25,764 bases of DNA from CAYSRC01 sp964433495 (GTDB lineage Bacteria; Bacillota; Clostridia; Oscillospirales; Ruminococcaceae). The stretch spans positions 1-25,764 of the forward strand of contig CAYSRC010000036.1 of the NCBI GenBank assembly GCA_964433495.1, read 5' to 3'. Numbering within the stretch: position 1 is the stretch's first letter; each line of letters opens with the position of its first letter. Under the pieces are notes generated by a model. That model was not told where the DNA came from. It saw only the letters and a list, made by a program, of their open reading frames with translations, and ran no database searches. The translations under genes and the position numbers were made by a program. Of this stretch, positions 8,111 through 15,922 are shown one piece after another.

Positions 8111-8234
8111 ACACGCCCTGCATATTCCCGCAGGGTGGCCGCATGTTAAAGGTACGGACATGCGGTACACCTCACGGGTGTATGTGAGGCGTGTGTAAAG
8201 GGGGCGGCACAGCGAAGCCGTGGCGGGGGGATTG
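8111..8234 (+). repeat. Compound palindromic repeat C2-core-C3
   Basis: Three hairpins sit in a row. C2 (8116-8135) is CCCTGC, ATATTCCC, GCAGGG, which is the family hairpin in inverted orientation. The core (8139-8165) is CCGCATGT, 11 bases, ACATGCGG. C3 (8170-8189) is CCTCAC, GGGTGTAT, GTGAGG, followed by the linker CGTGTGTAAAGGGGG, a GC hairpin around 8205-8220 and the tail GGGGGATTG. The same compound plan occurs at 18819-18942, where the asymmetric core loop is reversed. Confidence 0.75.
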
Positions 8235-8303
8235 ACAATCCAAGGCGAAAATCTCAGCCGTTTTTTCGCCTGCCGTCCTATATCCGCCTTGGCGGCGTTA
8301 ATC

Positions 8304-8789
8304 CTATATAAACCTCCCCTTGTCCGCGCCCCTCGCGGCCTCGCCGAGGCCCGTCCTGACGCTGTCTGAGTACCTGCCCGCAAACCGCGCCGAGCCGCGA
8401 TTGAGGGTTTCGATTCGCTCGGTGACGTCCCGCTTTAAAAAGTCGATGCGCTCGGCAACAGCCGCGTTGTTGAGCATCGCGCGGTTCCACAGCGCGTGCA
8501 CGCCGAGCGACAGGTCCCGCACCCTGCGGGCGCACTCGCCGTCGCCCCTCGCGTCACCGCGAAGGTTGAGCGCGTCAACGAGCCCGGGGTCATCCCCGCA
8601 CGCCGCAAGCGCGCTTTTTCTTATCTCGGCAGCCCGCTGCAGCGCTTCGCCCCGGCGCTCGGACAGCTCGGCTATCTCGTCGGCCTCGGCGCACACCATC
8701 AAGTCGGTGAGCTCGCAAACCTGCAAAAAGGTCTCTTTTTCCTCCTCGAGCAGCGCGGCGACGCGGTTTGCCCTGTCCCTGTTATCCAT
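8304..8789 (-). CDS. FlgN/FliT-like flagellar export chaperone (tentative)
   Basis: The 161-residue, almost wholly helical protein lies just upstream of fliD on the same strand. The opening pattern (RVAALLEEEKETFLQVCELT, then long amphipathic helices such as ELSERRGEALQRAAEIRKSAL) is like that of FlgN/FliT-type substrate chaperones, which are 110-170-residue helical proteins, and the position suggests FliD as the client. In B. subtilis the cap chaperone gene fliT follows fliD-fliS; here it would precede fliD. I start at ATG 8789; GAGGAG lies 15 bases upstream, rather far, and no nearer in-frame start exists. The resemblance is by helix pattern and context, not by a diagnostic motif. A true flgN is present at 15923-16414. 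Confidence 0.5.
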   Translation of the reverse strand: MDNRDRANRVAALLEEEKETFLQVCELTDLMVCAEADEIAELSERRGEALQRAAEIRKSALAACGDDPGLVDALNLRGDARGDGECARRVRDLSLGVHALWNRAMLNNAAVAERIDFLKRDVTERIETLNRGSARFAGRYSDSVRTGLGEAARGADKGRFI

Positions 8790-8988
8790 GCTTTGACTGT
8801 TGCACTCCTCTTTGATATAATAGTTGCGATATTCTATTCGCCTTTTTGCCGCGCAAACGGCGGCCGGACGGGCCGTGTCGGCTTTTGAGGCACGCGGGAG
8901 CGGAGCCCGCGCCCGAAGCGCCCCGGTTGAACCCATTTTACCATGTTTCGCCCAATTTTGAAACCATCGGCGAGGGGGGAAATTCACA

Positions 8989-9783
8989 ATGCTTCAATAT
9001 ACGCTTGAATGGTTTCCCGCCCTGCTGCGGGACGAGTCGGGCGAGGAGCTCGCCTCGGGGCGGGCATGCTTCAACGCCGAGAGCCGCGAGGTCGAGTTTG
9101 TCAGCGACTTTGTGCCCATCTTTCCCCTCGGGACGGCTATGACGATCGAGCGCCTCTACCGCGGCGGCGCGGTGCACATCTTCGACGGCGGCGTCTACCT
9201 CTCGTCCCGCAAGCTCATGCGCATCGTGTCGGTGAAGGACAGGCTGTGCTACGGCGCGCAGTTCGTCTACTGCACCGATCTCGACCTGCCCGCCGAGCTC
9301 ACCCTGACAAGCGACCCGCCGCCCAAAAAGGGGTTTCACCTCTTTAAACACGCGCCCGTCGAGCCGGGCCTACGCGTCGAGCACGTCACCGTGACCGCAA
9401 TCAACCACGAGAGACTCACCCTGCTCTACGGCATGTTCGAGCCGCTCGGGCGCAGCCGCGACGTGACGATCCGTCTGCTGCCCCCCGCGCCCGCGTTTTC
9501 GGCGGCGCTCGAGATCGAGGACGAGTTTCTGTTCGGCCCGCGGGCGTCGTACAGCTGCGCGATCTCGTCGGTCACGTCGGGCAGCGTCGACGAGGTCGGC
9601 CGCTATGTCTATGACCGCTACCCGCTCGACCCCGCGACACTGTCCGAGCGGAGAAGCCCGCTCGAGGTGTCGAGCGCCGGCCTGTCCCTCTCGCAGGGCT
9701 CCCCGACCGTTCGGGACGAGAGCAGCAGCTTCGAGATGCTCGACATCCCGAACGCCCTTGAGGAAAAGAGCGCGAAGCTCTGA
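8989..9783 (+). CDS. Conserved-looking protein of unknown function, two beta-rich halves
   Basis: I do not recognise this 264-residue protein with certainty. It is the only plus-strand gene inside the motility block, divergent from the FlgN/FliT-like gene. The ATG has GGGGGG 9 bases upstream. The first half (1-105) is predicted beta-rich with the segment HIFDGGVYLSSRKLMRIVSV, and the second half (about 120-210) shows a similar alternating pattern (VTVTAINHERLTLLYG to YSCAISSVTS). The last 45 residues are Ser/Leu-rich and probably flexible. There is no signal peptide or membrane span, so it should be cytoplasmic. The strand pattern recalls YcgR-N/PilZ barrels, which bind c-di-GMP and act on flagella, but the RxxxR and DxSxxG binding motifs are not visible. 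Function is left open. Confidence 0.6.
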   Translation: MLQYTLEWFPALLRDESGEELASGRACFNAESREVEFVSDFVPIFPLGTAMTIERLYRGGAVHIFDGGVYLSSRKLMRIVSVKDRLCYGAQFVYCTDLDLPAELTLTSDPPPKKGFHLFKHAPVEPGLRVEHVTVTAINHERLTLLYGMFEPLGRSRDVTIRLLPPAPAFSAALEIEDEFLFGPRASYSCAISSVTSGSVDEVGRYVYDRYPLDPATLSERRSPLEVSSAGLSLSQGSPTVRDESSSFEMLDIPNALEEKSAKL

Positions 9784-10169
9784 TAAGCAGGGCCGCACCC
9801 TCAGCTCGCGCTTCGGCAGGGGGCAGGCCGGCTCAAAGCCATGCGAAAAGCGCGCCGCCGTCCGCCCAGGGCTTTGTGTCCGCAGGTCCTGCCGCTCCAT
9901 CCGTCAAACGCTTTCGCTCAAGGGCGTCCGCGCCGTCCTTTCGCCGCGCAATGCCCCGCGTACAAGCGTTTCCGCCGGGCGTACATGACCCGCCCGTCCG
10001 CCGCTTTTCATAAGAGCGTCAAAAGGCCTGCCGCCCGCATTGCACGGGCGGCAGGCCTTTTTTGTTGTGACGCCGTTCAAAATGACGCAGGCCGCCGTGC
10101 GTCTCGCCCCGGCCGTTTTCTGCGGCGCAGGAGCGGATATCGCCCGCGCCCGCACAGAAGGGCGGAAAA
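9784..10169. other. Intergenic region between convergent genes, no gene
   Basis: This GC-rich spacer lies between the end of the unknown plus-strand gene and the end of the minus-strand dehydrogenase gene. Its only clear feature is the strong bidirectional terminator at 10021-10063. I see nothing else in it. Confidence 0.6.
10021..10063. terminator. Bidirectional rho-independent terminator
   Basis: A 17-bp stem (starting AAAAGGCCTG at 10021 and ending CAGGCCTTTT at 10061) with a 7-base loop has T-runs on both strands. It serves the unknown plus-strand gene ending at 9783 and the minus-strand dehydrogenase ending at 10170. Confidence 0.9.
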
Positions 10170-11129
10170 TCAGAGCGTGACCAGCGGCTTTATCAGATCC
10201 GCGGGCTTGTCCTTCATCAGCATAAGGGCGGGCTCGACGTTTTCAAGACCGTTGAACCTGTGCGTAATGAGCTTTTCGGGGTGGATCCTCGCGGAGAGGA
10301 CAAGGCGCGCAAGCTTTTCCGAGCGCAGCCTGCCGCCGGGCATGAGGCCGCCGACGATCTGCTTGTGGCCCATACCGCAGCCCCACTCGACGCGGGGAAT
10401 CCTGACATAGTCGCCGTCGCCGAGGTAGTTGACGTTTGCGATCTTTCCCCCGGCCTTGACCATGCGCACCGCCTGGTCAAAGGTGTCGTTGTTGCCGCCC
10501 GCGACGATCACCTTGTCGACGGGGCCGTGGTTTTTGTCGAGGATCTGCTCGACAATGTCGCCCTCGCGATAGTTGACAACGTCGGTCGCGCCGAACTCTC
10601 TTGCGAGGTCGGCGCAGCTTTTGCGGGAGCCGACCGCGTAGATGTCGGCGGCGCCGCGTATCGCGGCCGCGGCGACAGCCATGAGCCCGACGGGGCCGAT
10701 GCCGATCACGGCCACATTGTCGCCGTATTGGATGTCGGCGAGCTCGGCGCCGTGGAAGCCGGTGGGGACCATGTCGCTTATCATGCACGCCGCGCCGAGA
10801 TCCATGCCCTCGGGGAGGTGCGCAAGGTTTCCGTCGGCGTCGTTGACGTGGAAATACTCGCCGAATACGCCGTCCTTGAAGTTGGAGAACTTCCGGCCGC
10901 TGAGCATCCCGCCCGAATGCATCGAATAGCCCTCCTGCGAGGCGAGGGCATTCCAGTCGGGCGTGATGGCGGACACGAGAACCTTGTCGCCGACCTTAAA
11001 GTCCTTCACCAGGCTGCCGACCTCGACGACCTCACCGCCCGCCTCGTGTCCGAGTATCATGTTGTGACGGTCGCCGATGGCGCCCGCCCACACGGTGTGC
11101 ACATCCGAGGTGCAGGGCGCGAGCGCCAT
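10170..11129 (-). pseudogene. NADP-dependent secondary alcohol dehydrogenase, 5'-truncated
   Basis: The 319-residue product aligns by eye with the Thermoanaerobacter/Clostridium secondary alcohol dehydrogenase (isopropanol:NADP oxidoreductase, about 351 residues). It keeps the zinc ligands Cys6 (APCTSDVHTV), His28-Glu29 (GHEA) and Asp119 (MISDM), the nucleotide fold GIGPVG (143-148), and Ser-Arg after VG (168-169) that favour NADP. All these sit exactly 31 residues earlier than in the full-length enzyme (Cys37, His59, Asp150), so only the N-terminal 31 residues or so are missing. A TGA stop lies directly before the ATG, and no upstream frame contains the lost N-terminus. The only candidate ribosome site (AAAAGAGG) is about 14 bases away. 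The missing strands belong to the catalytic domain, so the product is probably inactive. It interrupts the motility block between csrA and fliD. Confidence 0.75.
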
Positions 11130-11320
11130 TCACCGCAAAAACAGGCCTCTTTTCTGCTCTGCATCGAGTCCCCTGCGCCTTTTTGCGCTGTGCGGCGGCG
11201 GGCGCTCGGGTGAGATGAACGCGGCCGGGCGTCGCGGGACGGGACGAGGCCCGTGCGGAACCCGGCCGCCGGACGCTCGCGTGCGATAAACGCGGCCTGC
11301 CGCCGCATATCGGGACAGAT

Positions 11321-11349
11321 AAAAGGGCGCGGCGATGATCGCCGCGCCC
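11321..11349 (-). terminator. Rho-independent terminator of the flgM-csrA operon
   Basis: An 11-bp perfect stem (GGGCGCGGCGA paired with TCGCCGCGCCC) with a 3-base loop is followed by TTTT on the minus strand, about 65 bases after the csrA stop. It ends the run of seven co-oriented genes from flgM. The 285 bases between csrA and the dehydrogenase fragment hold nothing else that I can identify. Confidence 0.85.
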
Positions 11350-11414
11350 TCTTTGATGTTCTGTCCGTTTTGAATCGTCGCCCGAATCGACGACGCTCCG
11401 CCGCGTCCTCCCGC

Positions 11415-11669
11415 TCAGCCCTTGCGGATCTTTATGTTCCTTGCAAGCGAGTGCAGATCCTCCACCGAAACGGAGGCCGCCGCCTCCTGCGCCTGCTTGT
11501 TTTCGAGCAGCGTCAGGTACAGCTCCTTGCGCCAAATATGCATCCTGCTCGGCGCGTCTATGCCCAGCCGCACCTGGTTGCCTATCTCGGTCACCTTTAT
11601 CTCGATTATCTCGTCGCCCCCGAGCTCGAGAACAAGGGATTCATTCAGCTTTCTTCCGATTACCAGCAT
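11415..11669 (-). CDS. csrA: Carbon storage regulator CsrA
   Basis: CsrA is a dimeric RNA-binding protein that blocks translation by covering GGA-containing ribosome sites; in Bacillus its main target is flagellin mRNA. The 84-residue protein opens MLVIGRKLNESLVL and has VRLGIDAPSRMHIWRKEL; Arg6 and Arg47 match the RNA-contact arginines of the family (Arg6 and Arg44). It is longer than the E. coli protein (61) through a C-terminal extension, the part through which Bacillus CsrA is bound by FliW. I start at ATG 11669, which shares one base with the fliW stop (TGATG) and has GGAGG 7 bases upstream, rather than at the GTG one codon earlier. The fliW-csrA overlap implies coupled translation of the antagonist and its target. 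Confidence 0.95.
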   Translation of the reverse strand: MLVIGRKLNESLVLELGGDEIIEIKVTEIGNQVRLGIDAPSRMHIWRKELYLTLLENKQAQEAAASVSVEDLHSLARNIKIRKG

Positions 11670-12088
11670 CACTCCGCCTCCGAATACAGCGGAAACCGAA
11701 CCGGAAAATCCTGCTCGAGCACCACCTGGGCAGCGCAGTGCGTCTTGCAGTTGATCACGAGCGGGCTCTTCAGGTTAACGGTCGCCTTTTTTACATCCTT
11801 CGGGACCGTCGCAATCACAAAGACCTTGCGGCCGTCCTCATCAATCCCGCTCGCGGGGGTGTCGGTAAAGTCGGGCTCATAGTCCTCAAAGACCACGGTG
11901 CTGAACAGCACAAAGCACAGCGAGGGCTCTTCGGTGGACTGAAGCCACGCGAGGCCGTTCTCGTCCTCGCTCAAAAGGGCATAGGTCCTGTATTCCTCAA
12001 AGCCGAGGATGGGGGACGACATCTCGACCACGCTGTCCCTGTCCACCTCGATCTCTCCGAAATCACGTGTGTTAATCTTCAAATTCAT
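11669..12088 (-). CDS. fliW: Flagellar assembly factor FliW
   Basis: FliW binds either unexported flagellin or CsrA. When flagellin leaves the cell, freed FliW inhibits CsrA and flagellin translation resumes. The 139-residue protein opens MNLKINTRDFGEIEVDRDSV and has the family segments SPILGFEEYRTYALL, WLQSTEEPSLCFVL, VFVIATVPKDVKKATVNLKSPLVIN and QVVLEQDFPVRFPL. Length is normal. The ribosome site is weak (AAAGGA about 10 bases upstream). It lies 25 bases after the DUF6470 gene and overlaps csrA. The context equals flgL-yviE-fliW-csrA of B. subtilis. Confidence 0.95.
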   Translation of the reverse strand: MNLKINTRDFGEIEVDRDSVVEMSSPILGFEEYRTYALLSEDENGLAWLQSTEEPSLCFVLFSTVVFEDYEPDFTDTPASGIDEDGRKVFVIATVPKDVKKATVNLKSPLVINCKTHCAAQVVLEQDFPVRFPLYSEAE

Positions 12089-12113
12089 CTTGGGGGCAAT
12101 CCTTTATTCGCGG

Positions 12114-12713
12114 TTATTCCTGCGGCGGCTCGTAGTTGGGGTCCGAGCTCTTGGGTATGTATATCGGCTCGCCCATGTACTCGATCTCGACGCGCGCAAA
12201 CTCCAAAATCTCAAGCCTTATGCTGCCGGGGATGTAGGTGAGCTCGGTCTTCGGCTCCTCCCACTCGTAGTTGGTCTCGCTCGGCGTGAAGCTGAAGTTG
12301 ACCGAGTTGGGCTCCCACGATATCTCGACGCCGCCGCTCGGCAAAAACATGGTGTAAAGCTGCGGCTGCTCAAACATCTTCTGCTGAACGACCTCGCTTA
12401 TCGTCCTGTCCTCCTCTTTGTTGCCCAGCTCGTCGCCGATCTCGACGACGTTGCGCACATACCGCTGAAACTCTTTTACACTGTTCTTGGCGTTGGCCTC
12501 GATGGAATCGCCCACGCTCATAATGCCGAGCGATTTTCTCGACTCATAGGTGTCGAGCTTGACCTTGATGTTGTTGGACTCTATCTTGAGCTCAAGCGGT
12601 TCGGTCTGCGCCGAAAACTTGGGGATGAGGTCGGGATTGTTCATCTCAAGTCTTCCGGGCTCGATCTTGAGCTCGTATTTCATCGGGGTCGAGGTAATAT
12701 TCAACAGCTGCAT
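12114..12713 (-). CDS. DUF6470 (YviE-like) protein of the flagellar operon
   Basis: This 199-residue soluble protein of unknown function sits between flgL and fliW, exactly where B. subtilis has yviE. It opens MQLLNITSTPMKYELKIEPGRLEM and continues LELKIESNNIKVKLDTYESRKSLGIMS, a pattern I assign to DUF6470; the second half is beta-rich and ends in Pro/Glu-rich sequence. There is no signal peptide or membrane span. It has a GGAAGTG ribosome site and is spaced 74 bases from flgL. Strict conservation of position suggests a role in junction or filament assembly or in the FliW-CsrA switch, but no biochemical function is assigned. Confidence 0.8.
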   Translation of the reverse strand: MQLLNITSTPMKYELKIEPGRLEMNNPDLIPKFSAQTEPLELKIESNNIKVKLDTYESRKSLGIMSVGDSIEANAKNSVKEFQRYVRNVVEIGDELGNKEEDRTISEVVQQKMFEQPQLYTMFLPSGGVEISWEPNSVNFSFTPSETNYEWEEPKTELTYIPGSIRLEILEFARVEIEYMGEPIYIPKSSDPNYEPPQE

Positions 12714-12787
12714 TTCTAAAAATCACTTCCAAAATGATTAGTTACATTCAACGTTTAAATCCGCAAAGCCGTGCACCCGAAACCAAA

Positions 12788-14296
12788 TCAGTTGAGAAAA
12801 TCCATCAGCGACACGGGCAGCAGGTTGGCGCCCATCTGGAGAATCGCCTTGAGGACGTAGTCGTTCATCGTCTGGTTGGTCGACTCCTCCTCATAGTTGG
12901 TGCCCATCAGGTTCTTGATGCGCTCGTCATAGTTGTCGACCGTCTTGTTGCCGCGGGTGACGAGCGTCTCGAGATAGCTCGTCTTGGAGCCGAGCTCGGT
13001 CACGTTGCTGAAATACTTGTCGTTGAGCTCGCGCAGATGGGTGTTGAGCTTGTCGAGCCTCTCCATGTCGTTCGCGCGCATCGCCTTCTCGATCTCGGTG
13101 AGGACGTTGTAGAAGTTGTTGGACATCTCGGTGTCGGTCTCGGAGTCGTAGGGCGGGACCTCGCCCGCCTTGACCGCGACGACGGGGTTGGTGACCCTTA
13201 TCGTGCTGTGCAGCTGCGAGCCCGCGACGGTGAGATCGGCCGCGTCGATCGCGACGACGCCCGTCGGGCTGCCGACGGCGGCGGTGACAACCTTGTCGCC
13301 CTCGTTCGCGGCGGCCCCGGTGTTTCTGTAGGTAAAGGCGAGCTTGCTGCCGTTGACGCTCACCGAATAGGTCGCGCCCTTGTACTCGAAGGTCGCGTTT
13401 TCCTTTGCGAGTGCGCTTGCAAGCTGCGCCGCGCTCTTTGTGTCGCCCGAGTCGATCGTGATGCCGTTGTCAAACGAGACGCCGCCGATGTTGACGTTGA
13501 ACGGCTTGCCGTCGGCGTTGTTGTTGGTTATCTCGAGGTCGCCGAGGTCGATTTCAAAATAGGGGTCGACCTGCGCGATGTCCTTGTCCTGGATGGAGGG
13601 CACCCTGCTCGTCGAGGTCGTCATGCCGAAGCCGAAGACGTCGAGGCCGGAATAGGAGATCTTGAACGCCGAGTCGGGGTCGACCTGCGGGCCGCGCATG
13701 ACTATGCCGAGACCGATGTCGAGATATACGTCGTCGTCGAGCGGGATCTCCTGCTCGTTGCCGTCCTTGTCGACATAGTAGAGCGACTTGTCGGCGCGCT
13801 GAAGGATATTGTCGACATCGACGCCGTTGTAGGTCATCTTGCCGTCCTTGTTCACCGCGAAGGGCGCATAGCTCGCGTTGGTGCCGCTGAACAGGTACTT
13901 GCCGCTGTACATCGTGTTGGTGAACTGAACGATCTCGTCGCGCATCGCCTTTATCTCGTCGGCGATGGCGGCGCGCCCGGTGTCGCCCGTGGGGGTGTTT
14001 TTGGCCTGCACGACCAGCTGCTCGTACACGCGGACGTTCATGTCGTGGATAGAGCGCATGGTCGACTCGACCATCGAGAGCTTGTCGTTGACCGAGGCGA
14101 TGTTGTCGAGCTGCTTCTCGGTCTTGTATTTTTCCATGCGGATGTTGAGCACGCGGTTCGCGGCCGAGACGTCCTCCGACACCTTTTCAAAGCGGTGACC
14201 CGACGCTACGCGCTCGTTGGTCTTCGCATAGTTTTCCTTTGCCTGAAAAAGATAACTGAGATAGTTGCGCGCAATCGTTCTGTCCGAAACCCTCAT
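12788..14296 (-). CDS. flgL: Flagellar hook-associated protein FlgL (HAP3)
   Basis: FlgL is the second junction protein between hook and filament, assembled on FlgK and below flagellin. The flagellin-type N-domain is visible (1-140: MRVSDRTIARNYLSYLFQAK, then NERVASGHRFEKVSEDVSAA, MRDEIVQFTNTMYSGKYLFSG), as is the helical C-domain (about 405-490: FYNVLTEIEKAMRANDMERLD, LGSKTSYLETL). At 502 residues it is longer than the 300-residue enteric and Bacillus forms because of a central beta-rich insertion (about 155-395) that would be surface exposed. GGAGG lies 8 bases before the ATG, and the gene is 40 bases after flgK. It is not flagellin: the opening lacks the flagellin start (MRINxNxxA) and it lies in the flgK-flgL-yviE-fliW order. 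Confidence 0.92.
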   Translation of the reverse strand: MRVSDRTIARNYLSYLFQAKENYAKTNERVASGHRFEKVSEDVSAANRVLNIRMEKYKTEKQLDNIASVNDKLSMVESTMRSIHDMNVRVYEQLVVQAKNTPTGDTGRAAIADEIKAMRDEIVQFTNTMYSGKYLFSGTNASYAPFAVNKDGKMTYNGVDVDNILQRADKSLYYVDKDGNEQEIPLDDDVYLDIGLGIVMRGPQVDPDSAFKISYSGLDVFGFGMTTSTSRVPSIQDKDIAQVDPYFEIDLGDLEITNNNADGKPFNVNIGGVSFDNGITIDSGDTKSAAQLASALAKENATFEYKGATYSVSVNGSKLAFTYRNTGAAANEGDKVVTAAVGSPTGVVAIDAADLTVAGSQLHSTIRVTNPVVAVKAGEVPPYDSETDTEMSNNFYNVLTEIEKAMRANDMERLDKLNTHLRELNDKYFSNVTELGSKTSYLETLVTRGNKTVDNYDERIKNLMGTNYEEESTNQTMNDYVLKAILQMGANLLPVSLMDFLN

Positions 14297-14336
14297 GTTG
14301 TCACCCTCCCGTCAAATGGTCGGCGTCACGCGGTCA

Positions 14337-15911
14337 TCACAGGCCCGCGCGGCCCATCTTGTTAACAATCACGTCCAAAAGCTCGTCGAGCACCGTCATC
14401 ATGCGGGCCGCGGCCTCGTAGGATTTTTGATACTGGATGGCGTTCGCCGTCTCCTCGTCGCGGCTCACGCCCGATATCTCGTCTCGCCGCGCAAGGAAGT
14501 CGTCCGCGACCTTGGCGGTCGAATCGCGCCTGCCCTCCTGGAAAGCGATATCCGAGCCGAGGGTCGTCAAAAAGTCGACCTCAAAGTCGACAAAGGTTCC
14601 GACAAACTCGCCGCCGAACGACTTGAAGGTGTACGAGCCCTCGGTCAGCGCGGTGACGATCTGCTGGGCATAGTCCTCGACAAACTCGGCGCGGTCGTAT
14701 ACGAAATAGCCGTTGCCGGCGTTGTTCCACTCGTCGCTTATCGAGATGCTGCCCGCGGTCACGGGGATGTTGCCGTTTGTGGTGCCGTCGGGCATCTTCG
14801 CGGCCACCAGCGTCCTGTACAGCGTCTCGCCCGTTATGGGGTCGACGGCGGGTTCGCCCGTGTCGGGGTCATAGACGGGGATCGCGTTGTTGACGACCTT
14901 TGCAAACTCGTTCGCATAGGTGTTTATCTTGTCGCGGTAGTAGTAGATGCCGCGCTCGATCGACTCGGTCGAGTTTTGGATGTTGCTGCCGCGGCCGTTG
15001 ATGTAGTCGATGTATCCGCGCACGGCGCCCGTCGAGGGGGCGACGTCCTTGCCGTCGGTGCGCCACGAGAGCTTGACGGTATAGTCCTCGTTTCGGTTGA
15101 GGCCGATGCCCGTCACCTCGGTGCCCTCGGGGGTCTCCTTGATGAAATCGTGCCCCGCAAAGGTCACGTCGATCGTGCCGTTTGCGTTGCTCTTGACGCT
15201 GATGTCGCCGTAGCCCGCGAGCTCGTCGAGCAGCAGGTTGCGCTCGTCGAGCAGCTCGTTGGGGCGGAAGTACTCGTTGTCGGGGTCGCACTGAACCGTC
15301 GCGTCCTCGCGGATCATCTTGTTTATCTCGGACAGGTGCTGACCTATCTCGTTGATGCGGTCGACGGTTATACCGAGGTCGGTGATCTGCTGCTCGGCGA
15401 CGTTGGTGAGCTTTGCGTCGAGCTGCTGCAAAACCTCGACGACGTTGCGGAAGCTCGCAAAGACAAGCCCCGCCTGCGAGTCGGAGGTGGAGTTTTGCAC
15501 AAAATCGTTGATGCTGTCGTACATCTGCTTCATCGCGCCGTAGAGTCCCGACTCGTCGGTGATGTCCTCGCCGTCGCCGAGGGCGCTTTGGATGTCGCTG
15601 AGGATGTCGGCGACCTGAGAGTGGTAGCTCGTCTTACCGTACTCCTCGCGGAAGCGCCTGTCGAGAAACTCGTCGCGCATTTGGGAGACGCCGAGCGCCT
15701 CGACGCCCTGGCCCATAAGGCCGACCCTGCTGCTCGCGACACGGCTGGCAAAGCTCGCGGGCGCGAGCGAGGCGCGGTCGACGCGCTGCCTTGTGTAGCC
15801 GTTGGTCTCGATGTTGGACAGGTTGTTGAGCGTGATGTCGATTGCCTTTTGGTTGGTGAATATGGCGGCCTTGGCTGTCTCAAAGCCCATAAATGTCGGA
15901 CGAAGTCCCAT
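14337..15911 (-). CDS. flgK: Flagellar hook-associated protein FlgK (HAP1)
   Basis: FlgK is the first hook-filament junction protein, exported by the flagellar type III system with FlgN as chaperone. The 524-residue protein opens MGLRPTFMGFETAKAAIFTN followed by LNNLSNIETNGYTRQRV, the rod/hook N-domain motif, and ends with the C-domain EETANAIQYQKSYEAAARMM. The middle contains the expected coiled coil (LQQLDAKLTNVAEQQITDLG) and a beta-rich domain. Length is typical (about 500-550). GGGAG lies 7 bases upstream of the ATG, and the gene follows flgN by 11 bases. Confidence 0.95.
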   Translation of the reverse strand: MGLRPTFMGFETAKAAIFTNQKAIDITLNNLSNIETNGYTRQRVDRASLAPASFASRVASSRVGLMGQGVEALGVSQMRDEFLDRRFREEYGKTSYHSQVADILSDIQSALGDGEDITDESGLYGAMKQMYDSINDFVQNSTSDSQAGLVFASFRNVVEVLQQLDAKLTNVAEQQITDLGITVDRINEIGQHLSEINKMIREDATVQCDPDNEYFRPNELLDERNLLLDELAGYGDISVKSNANGTIDVTFAGHDFIKETPEGTEVTGIGLNRNEDYTVKLSWRTDGKDVAPSTGAVRGYIDYINGRGSNIQNSTESIERGIYYYRDKINTYANEFAKVVNNAIPVYDPDTGEPAVDPITGETLYRTLVAAKMPDGTTNGNIPVTAGSISISDEWNNAGNGYFVYDRAEFVEDYAQQIVTALTEGSYTFKSFGGEFVGTFVDFEVDFLTTLGSDIAFQEGRRDSTAKVADDFLARRDEISGVSRDEETANAIQYQKSYEAAARMMTVLDELLDVIVNKMGRAGL

Positions 15912-15922
15912 GGCTTTTCTCC

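Larger units (their letters stand above)
7656..8303. other. Intergenic region upstream of fliD with repeat cluster C, no gene
   Basis: I see no credible coding sequence in these 648 bases. They contain the fliD ribosome site, a weak sigma-28-like element on the minus strand (TGCGATAA as -10 at 7827-7834, with a poor TTTC at the -35 distance) and repeat cluster C (8035-8234). A CCGCC/GGCGG hairpin follows the FlgN-like gene at about 8284-8295 but has no T-run. Confidence 0.5.

Noticed and set aside
9841..10410. Plus-strand open frame spanning the bidirectional terminator
   Set aside because: It crosses a strong terminator and the 3' part of the dehydrogenase gene, and its translation has no family resemblance.
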